From Frigidibacter sp. SD6-1 (GTDB lineage Bacteria; Pseudomonadota; Alphaproteobacteria; Rhodobacterales; Rhodobacteraceae): DNA of 64,000 nucleotides. The stretch lies in assembly GCF_030143255.1 (NCBI RefSeq), contig NZ_JARJNR010000005.1, positions 248,068 to 312,067 on the forward strand. The letters are read 5' to 3'. Shown piece by piece: positions 25,326 through 33,519 of the stretch. Each line of letters starts with the position of its first letter. The stretch's first letter is position 1. Position numbers and translations under genes: made by a program. Below the pieces are notes generated by a model that did no database searches, was not told the origin of the DNA, and saw only the letters and a program-made list of their open reading frames with translations.

Positions 25326-28300
25326 ATGCCGTCCCAACTTCAAGTCAGTGACCAGTGGTGGATCAACGACCAGACGCCCGACAACCCGTTTGGCAAGAGC
25401 GACGATTACGAAGCCTTCCTCGATTACCTCGGCGCGCTGAACCGCGACCTGACGCCGGCACTCGCCTCGCAGCCGCTCGTCATCAATGTGTCGGAACTGG
25501 CCGACCATCCGGAATATCTGGCGGCGGCGGTGGGTGCGCTTCAGATGTGGGCGTCCGTGACGCCGCTGCAGTTCCAGATCGTCGATGACCGGCCCTATGA
25601 CGCGAACACCGACTGGATGGAGGTGGTTAGCCCCGAAGTGGGCGAAGAGGACGACGGCAGCGCCTATTCCTCGGATCGCTATGTCAGCGTCGGCCAGCGC
25701 TTCCACGATACCGAGCCGAACAAGACCGATATCGGCGGCTATGTCTTCAATACCTTCCTGCACGAGTTCGGCCATGAGTTCGGTCTCAACCACCCCGGGC
25801 TTTACAATTACAGCGGTCCGGGCGGGGTGCAGATCAACTATCTGAACAATGCGACCTGGATCTATGACCGGCAGCAATACAGCCTGATGTCCTATTTCGA
25901 CGGGATCGATGTGGGCGAACCCACCCGCTGGACGGCCTCGACGCCGATGACGGCCGATATAGAGTCGGTGATCCGCAGCTATTTCTCGACCGTCGATACG
26001 AATGGCGTCCGGACCTATCAGGACATTCAGCTGAATACCGGCGACAATGTCTATGGCTTCAACAGCAGCCAGTATGGCTATCTGCTGACCACGACGGGCA
26101 TGCAGCACAACGTCGGCTTCGTGATCCACGATACCGGCGGCAATGATACGATCGACTTTTCGGGTTCGACCGCGGGCACGATCCTCGACCTGCGCGCTGG
26201 CCATTTTTCCAGCGTGAACGGGCACAGCAACAATGTCTCGATCTTCGCCGGGCATAATGCGGACCAGACCGAATATTACATCGAGAGCGGGATCGGCAGC
26301 GCCTATGACGACGTGATCATCGGCAATGACGGGAACAATGTGATCGACGGCCGCGGCGGCGCCGACAGCATGGCAGGCGGTGCCGGAGACGATGTCTATT
26401 TCGTCGATTCCCTTGACGATATCGTTCGCGAGGACGCGGGCGGCGGCAATGACACGATCTATGTGATGGTGGATGGGCTGGATATCGGCGACGTCGCCAA
26501 TGTCGAGAATATCATCTACGTCGGTGGCACCCCGACCCCGCCGCCGGGCGGCGGCGGTACGCCTCCCGGCGGTTCGGTCAGCCCGCCCGGCAACATCGTG
26601 CGCGGCGACGGCGGGTCCGAGACCATCGACGGCGGCGCGGGCGGACAGACGATCTTCGGCCTGGGCGGTGATGACCTGATCATCGGTGGCCGCGATACGC
26701 TTGCCAGCCGCGACATCAACAACACAATCGCTATCGAAGACCTCGACGACCAGACCGAAACCGACGATGGCAGCGATGCACTTTACGGCGGGCGCGGCAA
26801 TGACACGATCATGGGCGGCGCGGGCGACGACACGCTTGACGGCGGCGCGGGCGACGATGTGCTGATGGGCCAGGCCGGTGCCGACGTCTTCCGCGGTGGC
26901 GACGGGATCGACACGGTCGACTTCAGCCATGAAAGCCCGTTCCAGCTGATCGTCAACCTCGCGCTGAATTTCGCGCAGGGCGGCACGGCCTCCGGCGACA
27001 CGTTCTACAGCATCGAGAACCTGATCGGCTCGGACGACCGGATCGACCGTTTCATCGGCACCGACGCGGCCAACCATTTCTGGGGCCAGGGCGGCGGTGA
27101 CTATTTCAACGGCGGCGGCGGCGACGACATTCTGGATGGCGGCCGCGACGGCGACATCCTCTATGGCGAGGCGGGCAACGACACGCTGATCGGCGGCAGC
27201 GGCCAGGACTATATGGATGGCGGCGAAGGTATCGACACGGTCGACTATTCCGGCAGTTCCGCGGGCGTCACGGTCGATCTGGCGAACGGCACGGCCAGCG
27301 GCGGCGATGCCGACGGGCCGGTGCAGATCGTCGGGCGCGGAACGGCCATCCGGCACGACATGATCGTCAATGTCGAGAATGTGGTGGGTTCGCTTCACGA
27401 CGACCGCCTCATCGGCAATGATCTGGCCAACAACCTTGCCGGCGGCGCGGGAGACGATACGCTGACCGGCGGCGGCGGGCGCGACACGCTGAACGGCGGT
27501 CAGGGCAGCGACACGGCGGATTATTCCGACGCGACCAGCGGTGTCCGGCTCAACCTCAACGGCGACGGGTCCGGCGGCGATCGCTATATCTCGATCGAGA
27601 ATCTTGCCGGGTCCGGCTTTGACGATGACATCAGGGGCGACAGAAGCGCCAATGTGCTGACCGGTCAGGGCGGGGACGATACGATCCGCGGCGGCGCGGG
27701 CGACGACACGCTCCTGGGCGATTTCGCCTATCAGGGCGACATCCCTCCCAGCATCGGCATGGGCTCCGGCTATGCAACGCTCGATGGCAGCGCCACCAAC
27801 AATTCGATCGCGACCGCTTTCGATATCACCAACAACTTCACGCTGGCCGACGATCCCGACATCTTCGATGCCACAACGACCCCGCACACCACGGTCAATG
27901 CCACGGGGAACGGGCAGGGCGGCTACTACCGCATCGACCTGGCTGCCGGGTCGATCATCACGATCGACATCGACGGCATCGCCGACCCGAACGTGCATGA
28001 CAGCTGGGTCCGGCTTCTCGACAGCAACGGCAATATCGTGGCCGAGAATGACGACGGCGGCGGCGACCCCGGCTCTACCTCGGGCCGGGATTCGAGCACC
28101 GTCTTCGTCGTGCAGCAGACCGGCACCTATTACATCGTGGAAGGCAGCTGGTCGCCGACCGCACCGGGCAGCGGCTGGGCCGAGGAGGTTCCGGCAGGTT
28201 CGACCTACGAATTGAACGTGTCGGTCGATATGCCGTCCGGGCCTACACAGCCCGGTGTTTCGGGCGATGATCGCCTGATCGGCGGCGCGGGCAGCGATCT

Positions 28301-28664
28301 GCTGGATGGCGGCCTCGGCAACGACATACTGACCGGCGGCATCGGCGAGGATTCCTTCCGCTTCTCGACCGCGCTTGGCGATGACAATGTCGACCGGATC
28401 ACCGACTTCAACGTGGCCGACGATCTGATCCTGCTTGATCACCTGATCTTCGACCAGGTGGGCGGCGTCGGCGTTCTTGCGATGAACGCCTTCCACAGCA
28501 GTGCCACGGGTCTCAGCCATGACGCGGACGACCGCATCATCTACAACACCAGCAACGGCCTGTTGTGCTATGATGCGGACGGGACCGGGGCAGGCGAGGC
28601 GATCGCCTTCGCGCGGCTCGGCGCGCACCTGAACCTGGCCGCCAGCGACTTCGTGATCGTGTAG
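25326..28664 (+). CDS. Large RTX metalloprotease (M10-type) with PPC domain, type I secretion substrate
   Basis: The 1112-residue protein has a zinc protease domain in its first 230 residues. HEFGHEFGLNHPG at about 146-158 gives the three zinc histidines, and SLMSYF near 187 gives the Met-turn of metzincins. Blocks of RTX nonapeptides (GGxGxDxLxGG) follow from about residue 330 to 800 and again from 970 to 1010; these bind calcium after export. A bacterial pre-peptidase C-terminal-like beta domain sits at about 811-966. A Pro/Gly linker is near residue 400. The C-terminus ends in DFVIV, matching type I secretion signals. There is no signal peptide. No ABC exporter, HlyD or TolC gene lies nearby, so export must use a transporter encoded elsewhere. 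Confidence 0.88.
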   Translation: MPSQLQVSDQWWINDQTPDNPFGKSDDYEAFLDYLGALNRDLTPALASQPLVINVSELADHPEYLAAAVGALQMWASVTPLQFQIVDDRPYDANTDWMEVVSPEVGEEDDGSAYSSDRYVSVGQRFHDTEPNKTDIGGYVFNTFLHEFGHEFGLNHPGLYNYSGPGGVQINYLNNATWIYDRQQYSLMSYFDGIDVGEPTRWTASTPMTADIESVIRSYFSTVDTNGVRTYQDIQLNTGDNVYGFNSSQYGYLLTTTGMQHNVGFVIHDTGGNDTIDFSGSTAGTILDLRAGHFSSVNGHSNNVSIFAGHNADQTEYYIESGIGSAYDDVIIGNDGNNVIDGRGGADSMAGGAGDDVYFVDSLDDIVREDAGGGNDTIYVMVDGLDIGDVANVENIIYVGGTPTPPPGGGGTPPGGSVSPPGNIVRGDGGSETIDGGAGGQTIFGLGGDDLIIGGRDTLASRDINNTIAIEDLDDQTETDDGSDALYGGRGNDTIMGGAGDDTLDGGAGDDVLMGQAGADVFRGGDGIDTVDFSHESPFQLIVNLALNFAQGGTASGDTFYSIENLIGSDDRIDRFIGTDAANHFWGQGGGDYFNGGGGDDILDGGRDGDILYGEAGNDTLIGGSGQDYMDGGEGIDTVDYSGSSAGVTVDLANGTASGGDADGPVQIVGRGTAIRHDMIVNVENVVGSLHDDRLIGNDLANNLAGGAGDDTLTGGGGRDTLNGGQGSDTADYSDATSGVRLNLNGDGSGGDRYISIENLAGSGFDDDIRGDRSANVLTGQGGDDTIRGGAGDDTLLGDFAYQGDIPPSIGMGSGYATLDGSATNNSIATAFDITNNFTLADDPDIFDATTTPHTTVNATGNGQGGYYRIDLAAGSIITIDIDGIADPNVHDSWVRLLDSNGNIVAENDDGGGDPGSTSGRDSSTVFVVQQTGTYYIVEGSWSPTAPGSGWAEEVPAGSTYELNVSVDMPSGPTQPGVSGDDRLIGGAGSDLLDGGLGNDILTGGIGEDSFRFSTALGDDNVDRITDFNVADDLILLDHLIFDQVGGVGVLAMNAFHSSATGLSHDADDRIIYNTSNGLLCYDADGTGAGEAIAFARLGAHLNLAASDFVIV

Positions 28665-28672
28665 AATAGAAT

Positions 28673-28697
28673 GCCGGGGCGCGCCCCGCGCCCCGGC
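28673..28697 (+). terminator. GC-rich hairpin after the RTX gene
   Basis: Eleven-base perfect arms (GCCGGGGCGCG and its complement) surround a three-base loop, eight bases after the stop codon. There is no T-tract, so it may stop transcription weakly or protect the mRNA 3' end. Confidence 0.5.
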
Positions 28698-28771
28698 AAC
28701 CAGTGAGCGACAGAGGTTCGCGCGCGCCACGGCATTGGCCCGCGAGGCGCGCGACCAGGATGGAAAGCACG

Positions 28772-29170
28772 ATGAAACGTTCAAACCGAAGACCCGGACT
28801 GTTGCGCGCGGTCGGCCTTGCCGCCGCCATCATCGCCGGTCCGGCAGCCGGGCAACCGTCTGACCTGCGGGGCACGATCCTGTTCGAAGACGGGAAAGCC
28901 ATCCCCGAAGGTTATATCGAGATCGCGCTCGACGATCCGGCGACCCGCGCCCTCGCGGGCCAGCACCCGGCAAGCGTGCGGATCAGGAGCGACGGCAAGA
29001 CAAGGGAGATACCCTTTGCGATCCACCTGCCCGACACTCTGACCGTGACGCCCTCGCTGCGGGTCGTGGTGCGCCTTGAGCGGACAGATGGCTGGCTGCT
29101 TGCGCGCGGTACAGCCCCGGTCGTGGCCGACGCTGCGACCGACATCACGCTGAACGTGGCCATGTACTGA
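28772..29170 (+). CDS. YbaY/YscW-like small secreted protein
   Basis: The 132-residue protein has a positively charged start, a hydrophobic signal segment ending AGPAAGQP, and a beta-sandwich of the YbaY/YscW type (GTILFEDGKAIPEGYIEIALDDP, then PFAIHLPDTLTVTPSLRVVVRLE). YbaY-like proteins are envelope proteins of unclear role, and YscW proteins pilot secretins. There is no lipobox cysteine, so it should be a soluble periplasmic form. ATG 28772 has GGAAAG before it; an in-frame ATG four codons upstream is the alternative. Confidence 0.65.
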   Translation: MKRSNRRPGLLRAVGLAAAIIAGPAAGQPSDLRGTILFEDGKAIPEGYIEIALDDPATRALAGQHPASVRIRSDGKTREIPFAIHLPDTLTVTPSLRVVVRLERTDGWLLARGTAPVVADAATDITLNVAMY

Positions 29171-29371
29171 GGGCGCCGGAACACGGCCACGACCAGTGGA
29201 CCGAAACGGCCCGGCCAGCTTATCGCCGCCGATATGGGCACCGGTCGCCGCCCGCGGGCGCAGCATAGGCACATGGACAGCGCGCGGATGGCTCAGTTGG
29301 CGACGCACGGCGTGCGGTAGACGCGAACGAGCGGATAGGTAGCACAGGCCCCGACCGCTCCGGCCCAGGCG

Positions 29372-29398
29372 CCACCCGGGCCACCCAGGCCACCCAGG
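29372..29398. repeat. Three tandem copies of a 9-base unit
   Basis: The unit CCACCCRGG is repeated three times without interruption, at the left edge of the decayed Tn3 transposase sequence. In the transposase frame it reads Ala-Thr-Arg/Gln repeats, so it may be a small slippage expansion in dead coding DNA. Confidence 0.7.
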
Positions 29399-29793
29399 CC
29401 ACGGTGAACGGGGCCCCCCACTTTGTCGACGGTCTGCTGATGACCGGTCCCGGACAGCAGAACCGCGGTCGGATTGCCGACGCAGCCGGCTTCACCGACC
29501 ACCTCAGCGCGGTTCCCCTCCTGCCTGCGGTGCCGGTCGTTCCGGGCATCTATTTCCTCCTGTCGCAGCACTATTTTTTCTTCGGGTCCGCCGCCTGCCG
29601 GACATAGCTGGAAGGGCTGATCGGCGGCAGGATCAAGGAAAGTCTTGTCGCCGCGAGCTGGCCCGACATCCTGCGCAGCGCGGTCATCAAGGCGACCCGG
29701 GTCATGCACCCGAGCCAGGTCTTGCGGACATTCGCGGCCTGCCCGCTGCAGCCCGGATTGGCGGTGGCCCTTCGCCAAATCGGACCGGTCTGA
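29380..29793 (+). pseudogene. Remnant of a Tn3-family transposase
   Basis: One reading frame carries pieces that line up with the C-terminal part of Tn3-family TnpA. QATVNGAPHFVDGLL recalls the family's ATVN-x-A-x-x-VLDGLL strand, and ADAAGFTDHLSAVPLL recalls TDTAGFTDHVFALCHLL. After a TAG stop at 29605-29607, the same frame continues with LEGLIGGRIKESLVAASW, PDILRSAVIKATRVMHPSQV and LRTFAACPLQPGLAVALRQI. It ends at a TGA at 29791. The middle segment between GFTDH and the stop is degraded. No terminal inverted repeats, resolvase or other Tn3 genes are visible. The fragment ends about 50 bases before a stress-type promoter. Confidence 0.72.
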
Positions 29794-29841
29794 CGGATTC
29801 CTTCTTCTGCCTGCGCGCGCATACCGCGCCACACTCGCCCG

Positions 29842-29867
29842 GGAACATCGCCGCGCCCCGGGCGGTT
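29842..29867 (+). promoter_or_regulatory. EcfG-like promoter for the PLDc_N-BrkB-DUF3618 operon
   Basis: GGAAC at 29842-29846 and GGTT at 29864-29867 are separated by 17 bases. The site lies 28 bases before the first start codon. Confidence 0.65.
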
Positions 29868-29895
29868 ATGAACCTGATACATAAAGGAGTGAACG

Positions 29896-30090
29896 ATGCT
29901 TGAACTGTCGGGCCTCGGCGGCCTCATTCTTCTGGTTCTCGATATCTGGGCGCTTGTTTCGATCGTCAGCTCGTCGGCCTCGACCGGCAGCAAGCTATTG
30001 TGGGCGCTTCTCGTCGTCGTGTTGCCGTTGGTCGGGTTTCTCATCTGGCTGGTGGCGGGGCCGAGTTCTTCGCGGTCCCGTCAGAGGTGA
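29896..30090 (+). CDS. PLDc_N-domain small membrane protein
   Basis: This 64-residue protein has two hydrophobic helices (GGLILLVLDIWALVSIV and LLWALLVVVLPLVGFLIWLV) and a basic tail. It matches the small phospholipase D N-terminal-like (PLDc_N) membrane domain found alone in many bacteria. The start has AAAGGAG eight bases upstream. It is the first gene of a run of envelope genes behind a stress-type promoter. Its biochemical role is unknown. Confidence 0.8.
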   Translation: MLELSGLGGLILLVLDIWALVSIVSSSASTGSKLLWALLVVVLPLVGFLIWLVAGPSSSRSRQR

Positions 30091-30113
30091 CTGTCTTGCC
30101 AGGACGGCAGGAA

Positions 30114-31076
30114 ATGATCGCCGCTGCCAAGCGGGTGTGGGACCGCATGGATGACCTGAACCTCGCGCTGATTGCAGCCGGGGTCGGATTCTTCAGTGTG
30201 CTGGCGCTTTTCCCGGCCCTTGGCCTTTCGGTCCTGCTGTGGAGTTTCTTCGCCGACCCGGCATCCATCCGTGCGCTTTTGGACAGTGCGCAGGGGTTCA
30301 TGCCGAACCAGGTGCATGCGATCTTCGCGCAGCAGGTCAACAGCCTGATCACCGCCAGTTCCGGCAGCGTGTTCGGCTGGGCAACGCTGTTGACCGTCGG
30401 TTTCGCCGCGTGGTCGGTGCTGTCGGGCATCTCTTCGCTGACGCGCGGCATCAACACCGCCTACGGCGTCGAGCACAGGAACAAGACGACCCGGCGCATT
30501 CTTTCGTCCGCCGGTCTTGCGTTCGCCCTGTGCGGCCCGATCCTCGCGGCGATCGCGGTGACTGTCGTTGCACCGCTGGTGCTGGCCCACATTGACCTCG
30601 GTCCGGCAACGGAAACGGCGATTGCCCTCCTTCGCTGGGGCGTGGCGCTGTGTGTCATCACATTCGCGTTCGCGCTGATCTACCGGTTCGCGCCCAACCG
30701 TCGCGGACGGCGTCCGGGCTGGCTGACGCCGGGTGCCCTCATCGGCGGTGTGGTCTGGCTGGTGATGTCGGTGGGGTTTTCCGTCTATCTCGGCAGTTTC
30801 GGCAACTACAACAAGGTCTACGGATCGTTGGGTGCCGCCGTCGTCCTGTTCATGTGGTTCTACCTTTCGGCTTACGTCGTGCTGATTGGCGCCGCGTTCA
30901 ACGCCCAGCTTGAACGGGTGCGTTCCGGCGCATCGCCGACGGAAACGCAGGATGCGCGGGAACCATCGGCGGACCTGTCGGTTTCATCCACTCTCTCACA
31001 GGACGCGCGAGCCCCGAGGGGCGCAGTCTCGGCGCGCCCGGCGACACCAAGGAGACATGATGATGACAGCGAATGA
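30114..31076 (+). CDS. YihY/BrkB-family membrane protein
   Basis: The 320-residue protein has six strongly hydrophobic segments and the YihY/BrkB pattern. LALIAAGVGFFSVLALFPAL is at the front, GWATLLTVGFAAWSVLSG and RRGRRPGWLTPGALIGGVVW are in the middle, and the FYLSAYVVLIGAAFNAQLE motif is near the end. The family is annotated as virulence factor BrkB, but its molecular role is unsettled. An alternative GTG start at 30087 would overlap the stop codon of the previous gene. The polar C-terminal tail overlaps the next gene. Confidence 0.85.
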   Translation: MIAAAKRVWDRMDDLNLALIAAGVGFFSVLALFPALGLSVLLWSFFADPASIRALLDSAQGFMPNQVHAIFAQQVNSLITASSGSVFGWATLLTVGFAAWSVLSGISSLTRGINTAYGVEHRNKTTRRILSSAGLAFALCGPILAAIAVTVVAPLVLAHIDLGPATETAIALLRWGVALCVITFAFALIYRFAPNRRGRRPGWLTPGALIGGVVWLVMSVGFSVYLGSFGNYNKVYGSLGAAVVLFMWFYLSAYVVLIGAAFNAQLERVRSGASPTETQDAREPSADLSVSSTLSQDARAPRGAVSARPATPRRHDDDSE

Positions 31077-31752
31077 TCCCAAGACAGGTCCGGCCGACAC
31101 CGGCGCGGCGGATGACAGCCTGAAGGGCAAGACCGCCGAGACGATAGCGACGACGATGCACGCAGTGCGCGAGCAGGCCGCGAAGACTGCGGCAGGTGCT
31201 GGCGAGGCGGCCAAAGATGCCGCGATGGCGAGGGCATCGACGGCGAAGCAAGCGCTGTCCGACAAGGGCGAGGAAACGGCCGAACGGCTTCACGACAGCG
31301 CCGAGCGGCAAGGCGGCAACATCAGCGCCCGCATGCTCGACATCCTGGCCGACGGGGTAAGCGAAGCGTCAAGCGATCTGCGCGGCATGAGCCTGAATGC
31401 GCTCCTTTCCAAGACCGAGGCATTCGCGCGCCAGAATCCCGGTGCCTTCGTTGCGGGCGCCGCGATCGCGGGCTTCGCGATGGCCCGCTTCGCGCGCGCA
31501 AGCCAGCCGGATTCGGGCCCTTCCGCCGCGGGCGCATCGCGCGCCGGCAAGACAGGGGCAGGCGGGCCTGCCGGATCTGCCAGGATGCGGGCGATGGACG
31601 AAGGTCCGTTCGGGGCGGGCCAGTCGAGTGTCGTCGGCGAAGGACGTGCGGCGACCGACCGCCCCGGTCAATCAGGTCCGGCGGTTCTGGTCGGCGGACA
31701 TCCGCGGCCGGACGAGGTCGGTCGTGATATTGGGGGACGCCGTGAACCCTGA
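31060..31752 (+). CDS. Ala-rich conserved protein of the holin-like/DUF3618 cluster
   Basis: The 230-residue product is rich in Ala, Gly, Glu and Lys. It has a long helical, apolipoprotein-like stretch at residues 30-110 with TAETIATTMHAVREQAAKTA and AKQALSDKGEETAERLH. A single hydrophobic segment follows (GAFVAGAAIAGFAMARFA), then a disordered Gly-rich tail. Three ATG codons are in a row; AAGGAG is best spaced for the second (31060). Together with the two genes behind it, it forms a module common in stress loci of alphaproteobacteria. It may be an envelope or membrane-contact protein, but no function is known. Confidence 0.7.
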   Translation: MMTANDPKTGPADTGAADDSLKGKTAETIATTMHAVREQAAKTAAGAGEAAKDAAMARASTAKQALSDKGEETAERLHDSAERQGGNISARMLDILADGVSEASSDLRGMSLNALLSKTEAFARQNPGAFVAGAAIAGFAMARFARASQPDSGPSAAGASRAGKTGAGGPAGSARMRAMDEGPFGAGQSSVVGEGRAATDRPGQSGPAVLVGGHPRPDEVGRDIGGRREP

Positions 31753-32158
31753 TCGTGGTCCTGATGCAAAATCGGTAGGGACGCTTCTGGGCGATGCCGT
31801 CCACTATCTTGGCCGGCTGGTCAGGGGCGAACTGGCGCTGGCGAAGGCGGAGGTCCGGGAGAGCATCCGGACCGCCATCACCGGCCTCATCCTTGTGGTT
31901 GCCGCGGTGGTGATCGCGCTGTCCGCACTCAATGTCCTGTCGGCCGCGCTCGTCAGCGCACTGGTGGCACAGGGGCTGGCGCCGGTGTGGGCGGCGGTGG
32001 CGGTGGCGGTGCTGCTTTGCGTCATTGCGATGATTTTCGGCTGGCTGGGCGTGAATGCCCTGAAGCCTGCCAGCCTCATGCCTAGGGAAACTGCCGAAAA
32101 CGTCCGTCGGGACGTGAAGGCGATAAAGGAGAGCCTTGACCATGACCCAACACAGTGA
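31742..32158 (+). CDS. Holin-like (Phage_holin_3_6/DUF1469) membrane protein
   Basis: The 138-residue protein has an amphipathic start (VGTLLGDAVHYLGRLVRGELALAKAEVRE), two adjacent membrane helices (TGLILVVAAVVIALSALNVL and VWAAVAVAVLLCVIAMIFGW) and a charged tail. This is the pattern of the so-called phage holin 3_6 family, which is widespread outside phages. GTG 31742 overlaps the previous gene and has GGGGGA before it. Nothing else in the area is phage-like. Confidence 0.8.
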   Translation: MNPDRGPDAKSVGTLLGDAVHYLGRLVRGELALAKAEVRESIRTAITGLILVVAAVVIALSALNVLSAALVSALVAQGLAPVWAAVAVAVLLCVIAMIFGWLGVNALKPASLMPRETAENVRRDVKAIKESLDHDPTQ

Positions 32159-33125
32159 CCTGAACGCCCGCGAGACGGAACTGGAAGAGGACCGCGAGTC
32201 GCTGGCCTCGACCCTGGATCAATTGCACGAGAGGATGTCGGTGGATCACATGGCGCGCGAGGCGCTGGGCATGCTGCGCGACAATGCAGGCTATTATTCC
32301 CGGTCCCTGGACCGGGCGATCCGTGCCAATCCCATGGCGCTGGCCATGACGGGCGTCGGCCTGGCCTGGCTGATCTTCGGCGGCAAGTCCGACGATTACC
32401 GCGAGGACAGTGATTTCGCCCGGTTCGCCCGGCTTGATCGTGATGGCGACGGTCTCCCGGCAGGCAGCGGTGCGCGGGGATATGGCGGCGATGCCATGTC
32501 GGACACCAACAGCTGGTCGGACCAGATCGGCAGGCTGCGGCAGCGGGCGACCGGCATGCTGGGCAGCCTTGAGCGCGGCAGCAAGGACTATGTCGCCCAA
32601 AGCGCCCGGGTTCTGTCGGACTTCACCGCCGACATGACGGCCGCATTCCGCCATGGTCTGGACGACCTGTCCGAGGCCGCCGGTGAACGGGTGATGCAGG
32701 CGCGCCAGGCGGCTTACGCCGCAAGCCTGCGGGTCGAGCGCGGCGCCCGGGCCGGCGGGCGCCAGGCCGGCCAGATGATGAGCGATCATCCCCTGGTCGC
32801 GGGCGCTGTCGCCCTGGCGATGGGGGCGGCGCTGGGGGCGGCCTTGCCGCGCACCCGCATCGAGGACCGGAATTTCGGCGCCGAAAGCGACCGGCTGATG
32901 GCCGCCGCTGCCGACATGCTGCGCGAAGAGCGGGCGCGGATGATGCGTGTGGCCGAGGGCGTGGTGGATGAGGTCAAGAGCGCTGCCAAGGATGCCGCAG
33001 ACGCCGTTGCCGAGGGCGTAGAGGAGCTGGGAACCAACATCGAGGATCGTGCGGAGCGCGAAAAGAAGGCCGCAAGAATGACCGAGGGCGCGCAGGAGGC
33101 GCAGAAGTCGCGGGCGAAGACCTGA
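32142..33125 (+). CDS. DUF3618-containing envelope protein
   Basis: The first 75 residues match DUF3618: an acidic coiled start (ARETELEEDRESLASTLDQL) followed by ANPMALAMTGVGLAWLIFGG, a membrane segment. The remaining 250 residues are long amphipathic helices with a second hydrophobic stretch (HPLVAGAVALAMGAALGAALP) and an Ala/Glu/Lys-rich tail that looks elongated and coiled. It overlaps the holin-like gene by 17 bases. It may tether or stabilise the envelope; this is inference from shape and context only. Confidence 0.78.
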   Translation: MTQHSDLNARETELEEDRESLASTLDQLHERMSVDHMAREALGMLRDNAGYYSRSLDRAIRANPMALAMTGVGLAWLIFGGKSDDYREDSDFARFARLDRDGDGLPAGSGARGYGGDAMSDTNSWSDQIGRLRQRATGMLGSLERGSKDYVAQSARVLSDFTADMTAAFRHGLDDLSEAAGERVMQARQAAYAASLRVERGARAGGRQAGQMMSDHPLVAGAVALAMGAALGAALPRTRIEDRNFGAESDRLMAAAADMLREERARMMRVAEGVVDEVKSAAKDAADAVAEGVEELGTNIEDRAEREKKAARMTEGAQEAQKSRAKT

Positions 33126-33162
33126 ACCTCCCGGCGACGTGCGTGCGCATCGCGAACCGCCG

Positions 33163-33190
33163 GCCCCGGTCCTGCCAGACCGGGGCTTTT
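33163..33190 (+). terminator. Rho-independent terminator after the DUF3618 gene
   Basis: GCCCCGGTC and GACCGGGGC form a nine-base stem with a six-base loop and are followed directly by TTTT. This ends the PLDc_N-BrkB-holin-DUF3618 transcript 38 bases past its last stop codon. Confidence 0.88.
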
Positions 33191-33214
33191 CCATGTCGCC
33201 CGCCGACCGGCGAT

Positions 33215-33239
33215 GGAACCCAACGCCGTCCCGGATGTT
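33215..33239 (+). promoter_or_regulatory. EcfG-like promoter for the entericidin-like gene
   Basis: GGAAC at 33215-33219 and TGTT at 33236-33239 are separated by 16 bases. The site lies 37 bases before the start codon. Confidence 0.65.
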
Positions 33240-33276
33240 GTGACCGTGATCTCCACTTCAATCATAAGGATCTGTC

Positions 33277-33417
33277 ATGACCGACAAACTGTTTCTTGCT
33301 CTCGCCGCTATCATGGTCTTCGGCCTCTCGGCCTGCGAAACCTTCGAAGGTGCAGGGCGCGATATCGAAAACGCGGGTGAAGCCGTAACCGATGCCGCGC
33401 AGGACGCGCAATATTGA
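33277..33417 (+). CDS. Entericidin-like small lipoprotein
   Basis: This 46-residue protein begins with Lys/Asp, a hydrophobic stretch and the lipobox FGLSAC, so Cys20 should be lipidated. The mature part, ETFEGAGRDIENAGEAVTDA, is the conserved entericidin EcnA/B pattern. Such lipoproteins are stress-induced membrane components often linked to toxin/antidote action. TAAGGA lies nine bases before the start. It stands alone behind its own stress-type promoter. Confidence 0.85.
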   Translation: MTDKLFLALAAIMVFGLSACETFEGAGRDIENAGEAVTDAAQDAQY

Positions 33418-33519
33418 CACGACCGGCGCCGGTTTCCCCCGGAGGCACAAGCTGTTTTCGCTTACGGTCTCCGGAAACCGGCTCTCCGACAAACTGTTTT
33501 CAAGAGAAGAGGCAAGGCC

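Noticed and set aside
26300-28400. Tandem DNA repeats or CRISPR-like array in the RTX gene
   Set aside because: The repetition is at protein level (GGxGxDxLxGG) with varied codons and no spacer structure.
25320-28784. 1154-codon open frame on the minus strand opposite the RTX gene
   Set aside because: It mirrors the Gly/Asp-rich RTX codons; its Val/Ala/Asp/Arg-rich product has no domain and the plus strand has a full set of protease and RTX motifs.
29571-30044. 157-codon minus-strand frame opposite the Tn3 fragment and PLDc_N
   Set aside because: The plus strand explains both parts: Tn3 TnpA motifs and a proper PLDc_N gene with ribosome binding site.
31742-32158. Phage remnant suggested by the holin-like gene
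   Set aside because: No other phage gene, integrase or attachment site is present; this family is common in non-phage stress loci.
33473-33498. Additional stress-type promoter before the zinc-ribbon gene
   Set aside because: The -35 part reads GGAAA, not GGAAC, so it was not counted among the 20 sites, although the spacing (17) and TGTT are right.
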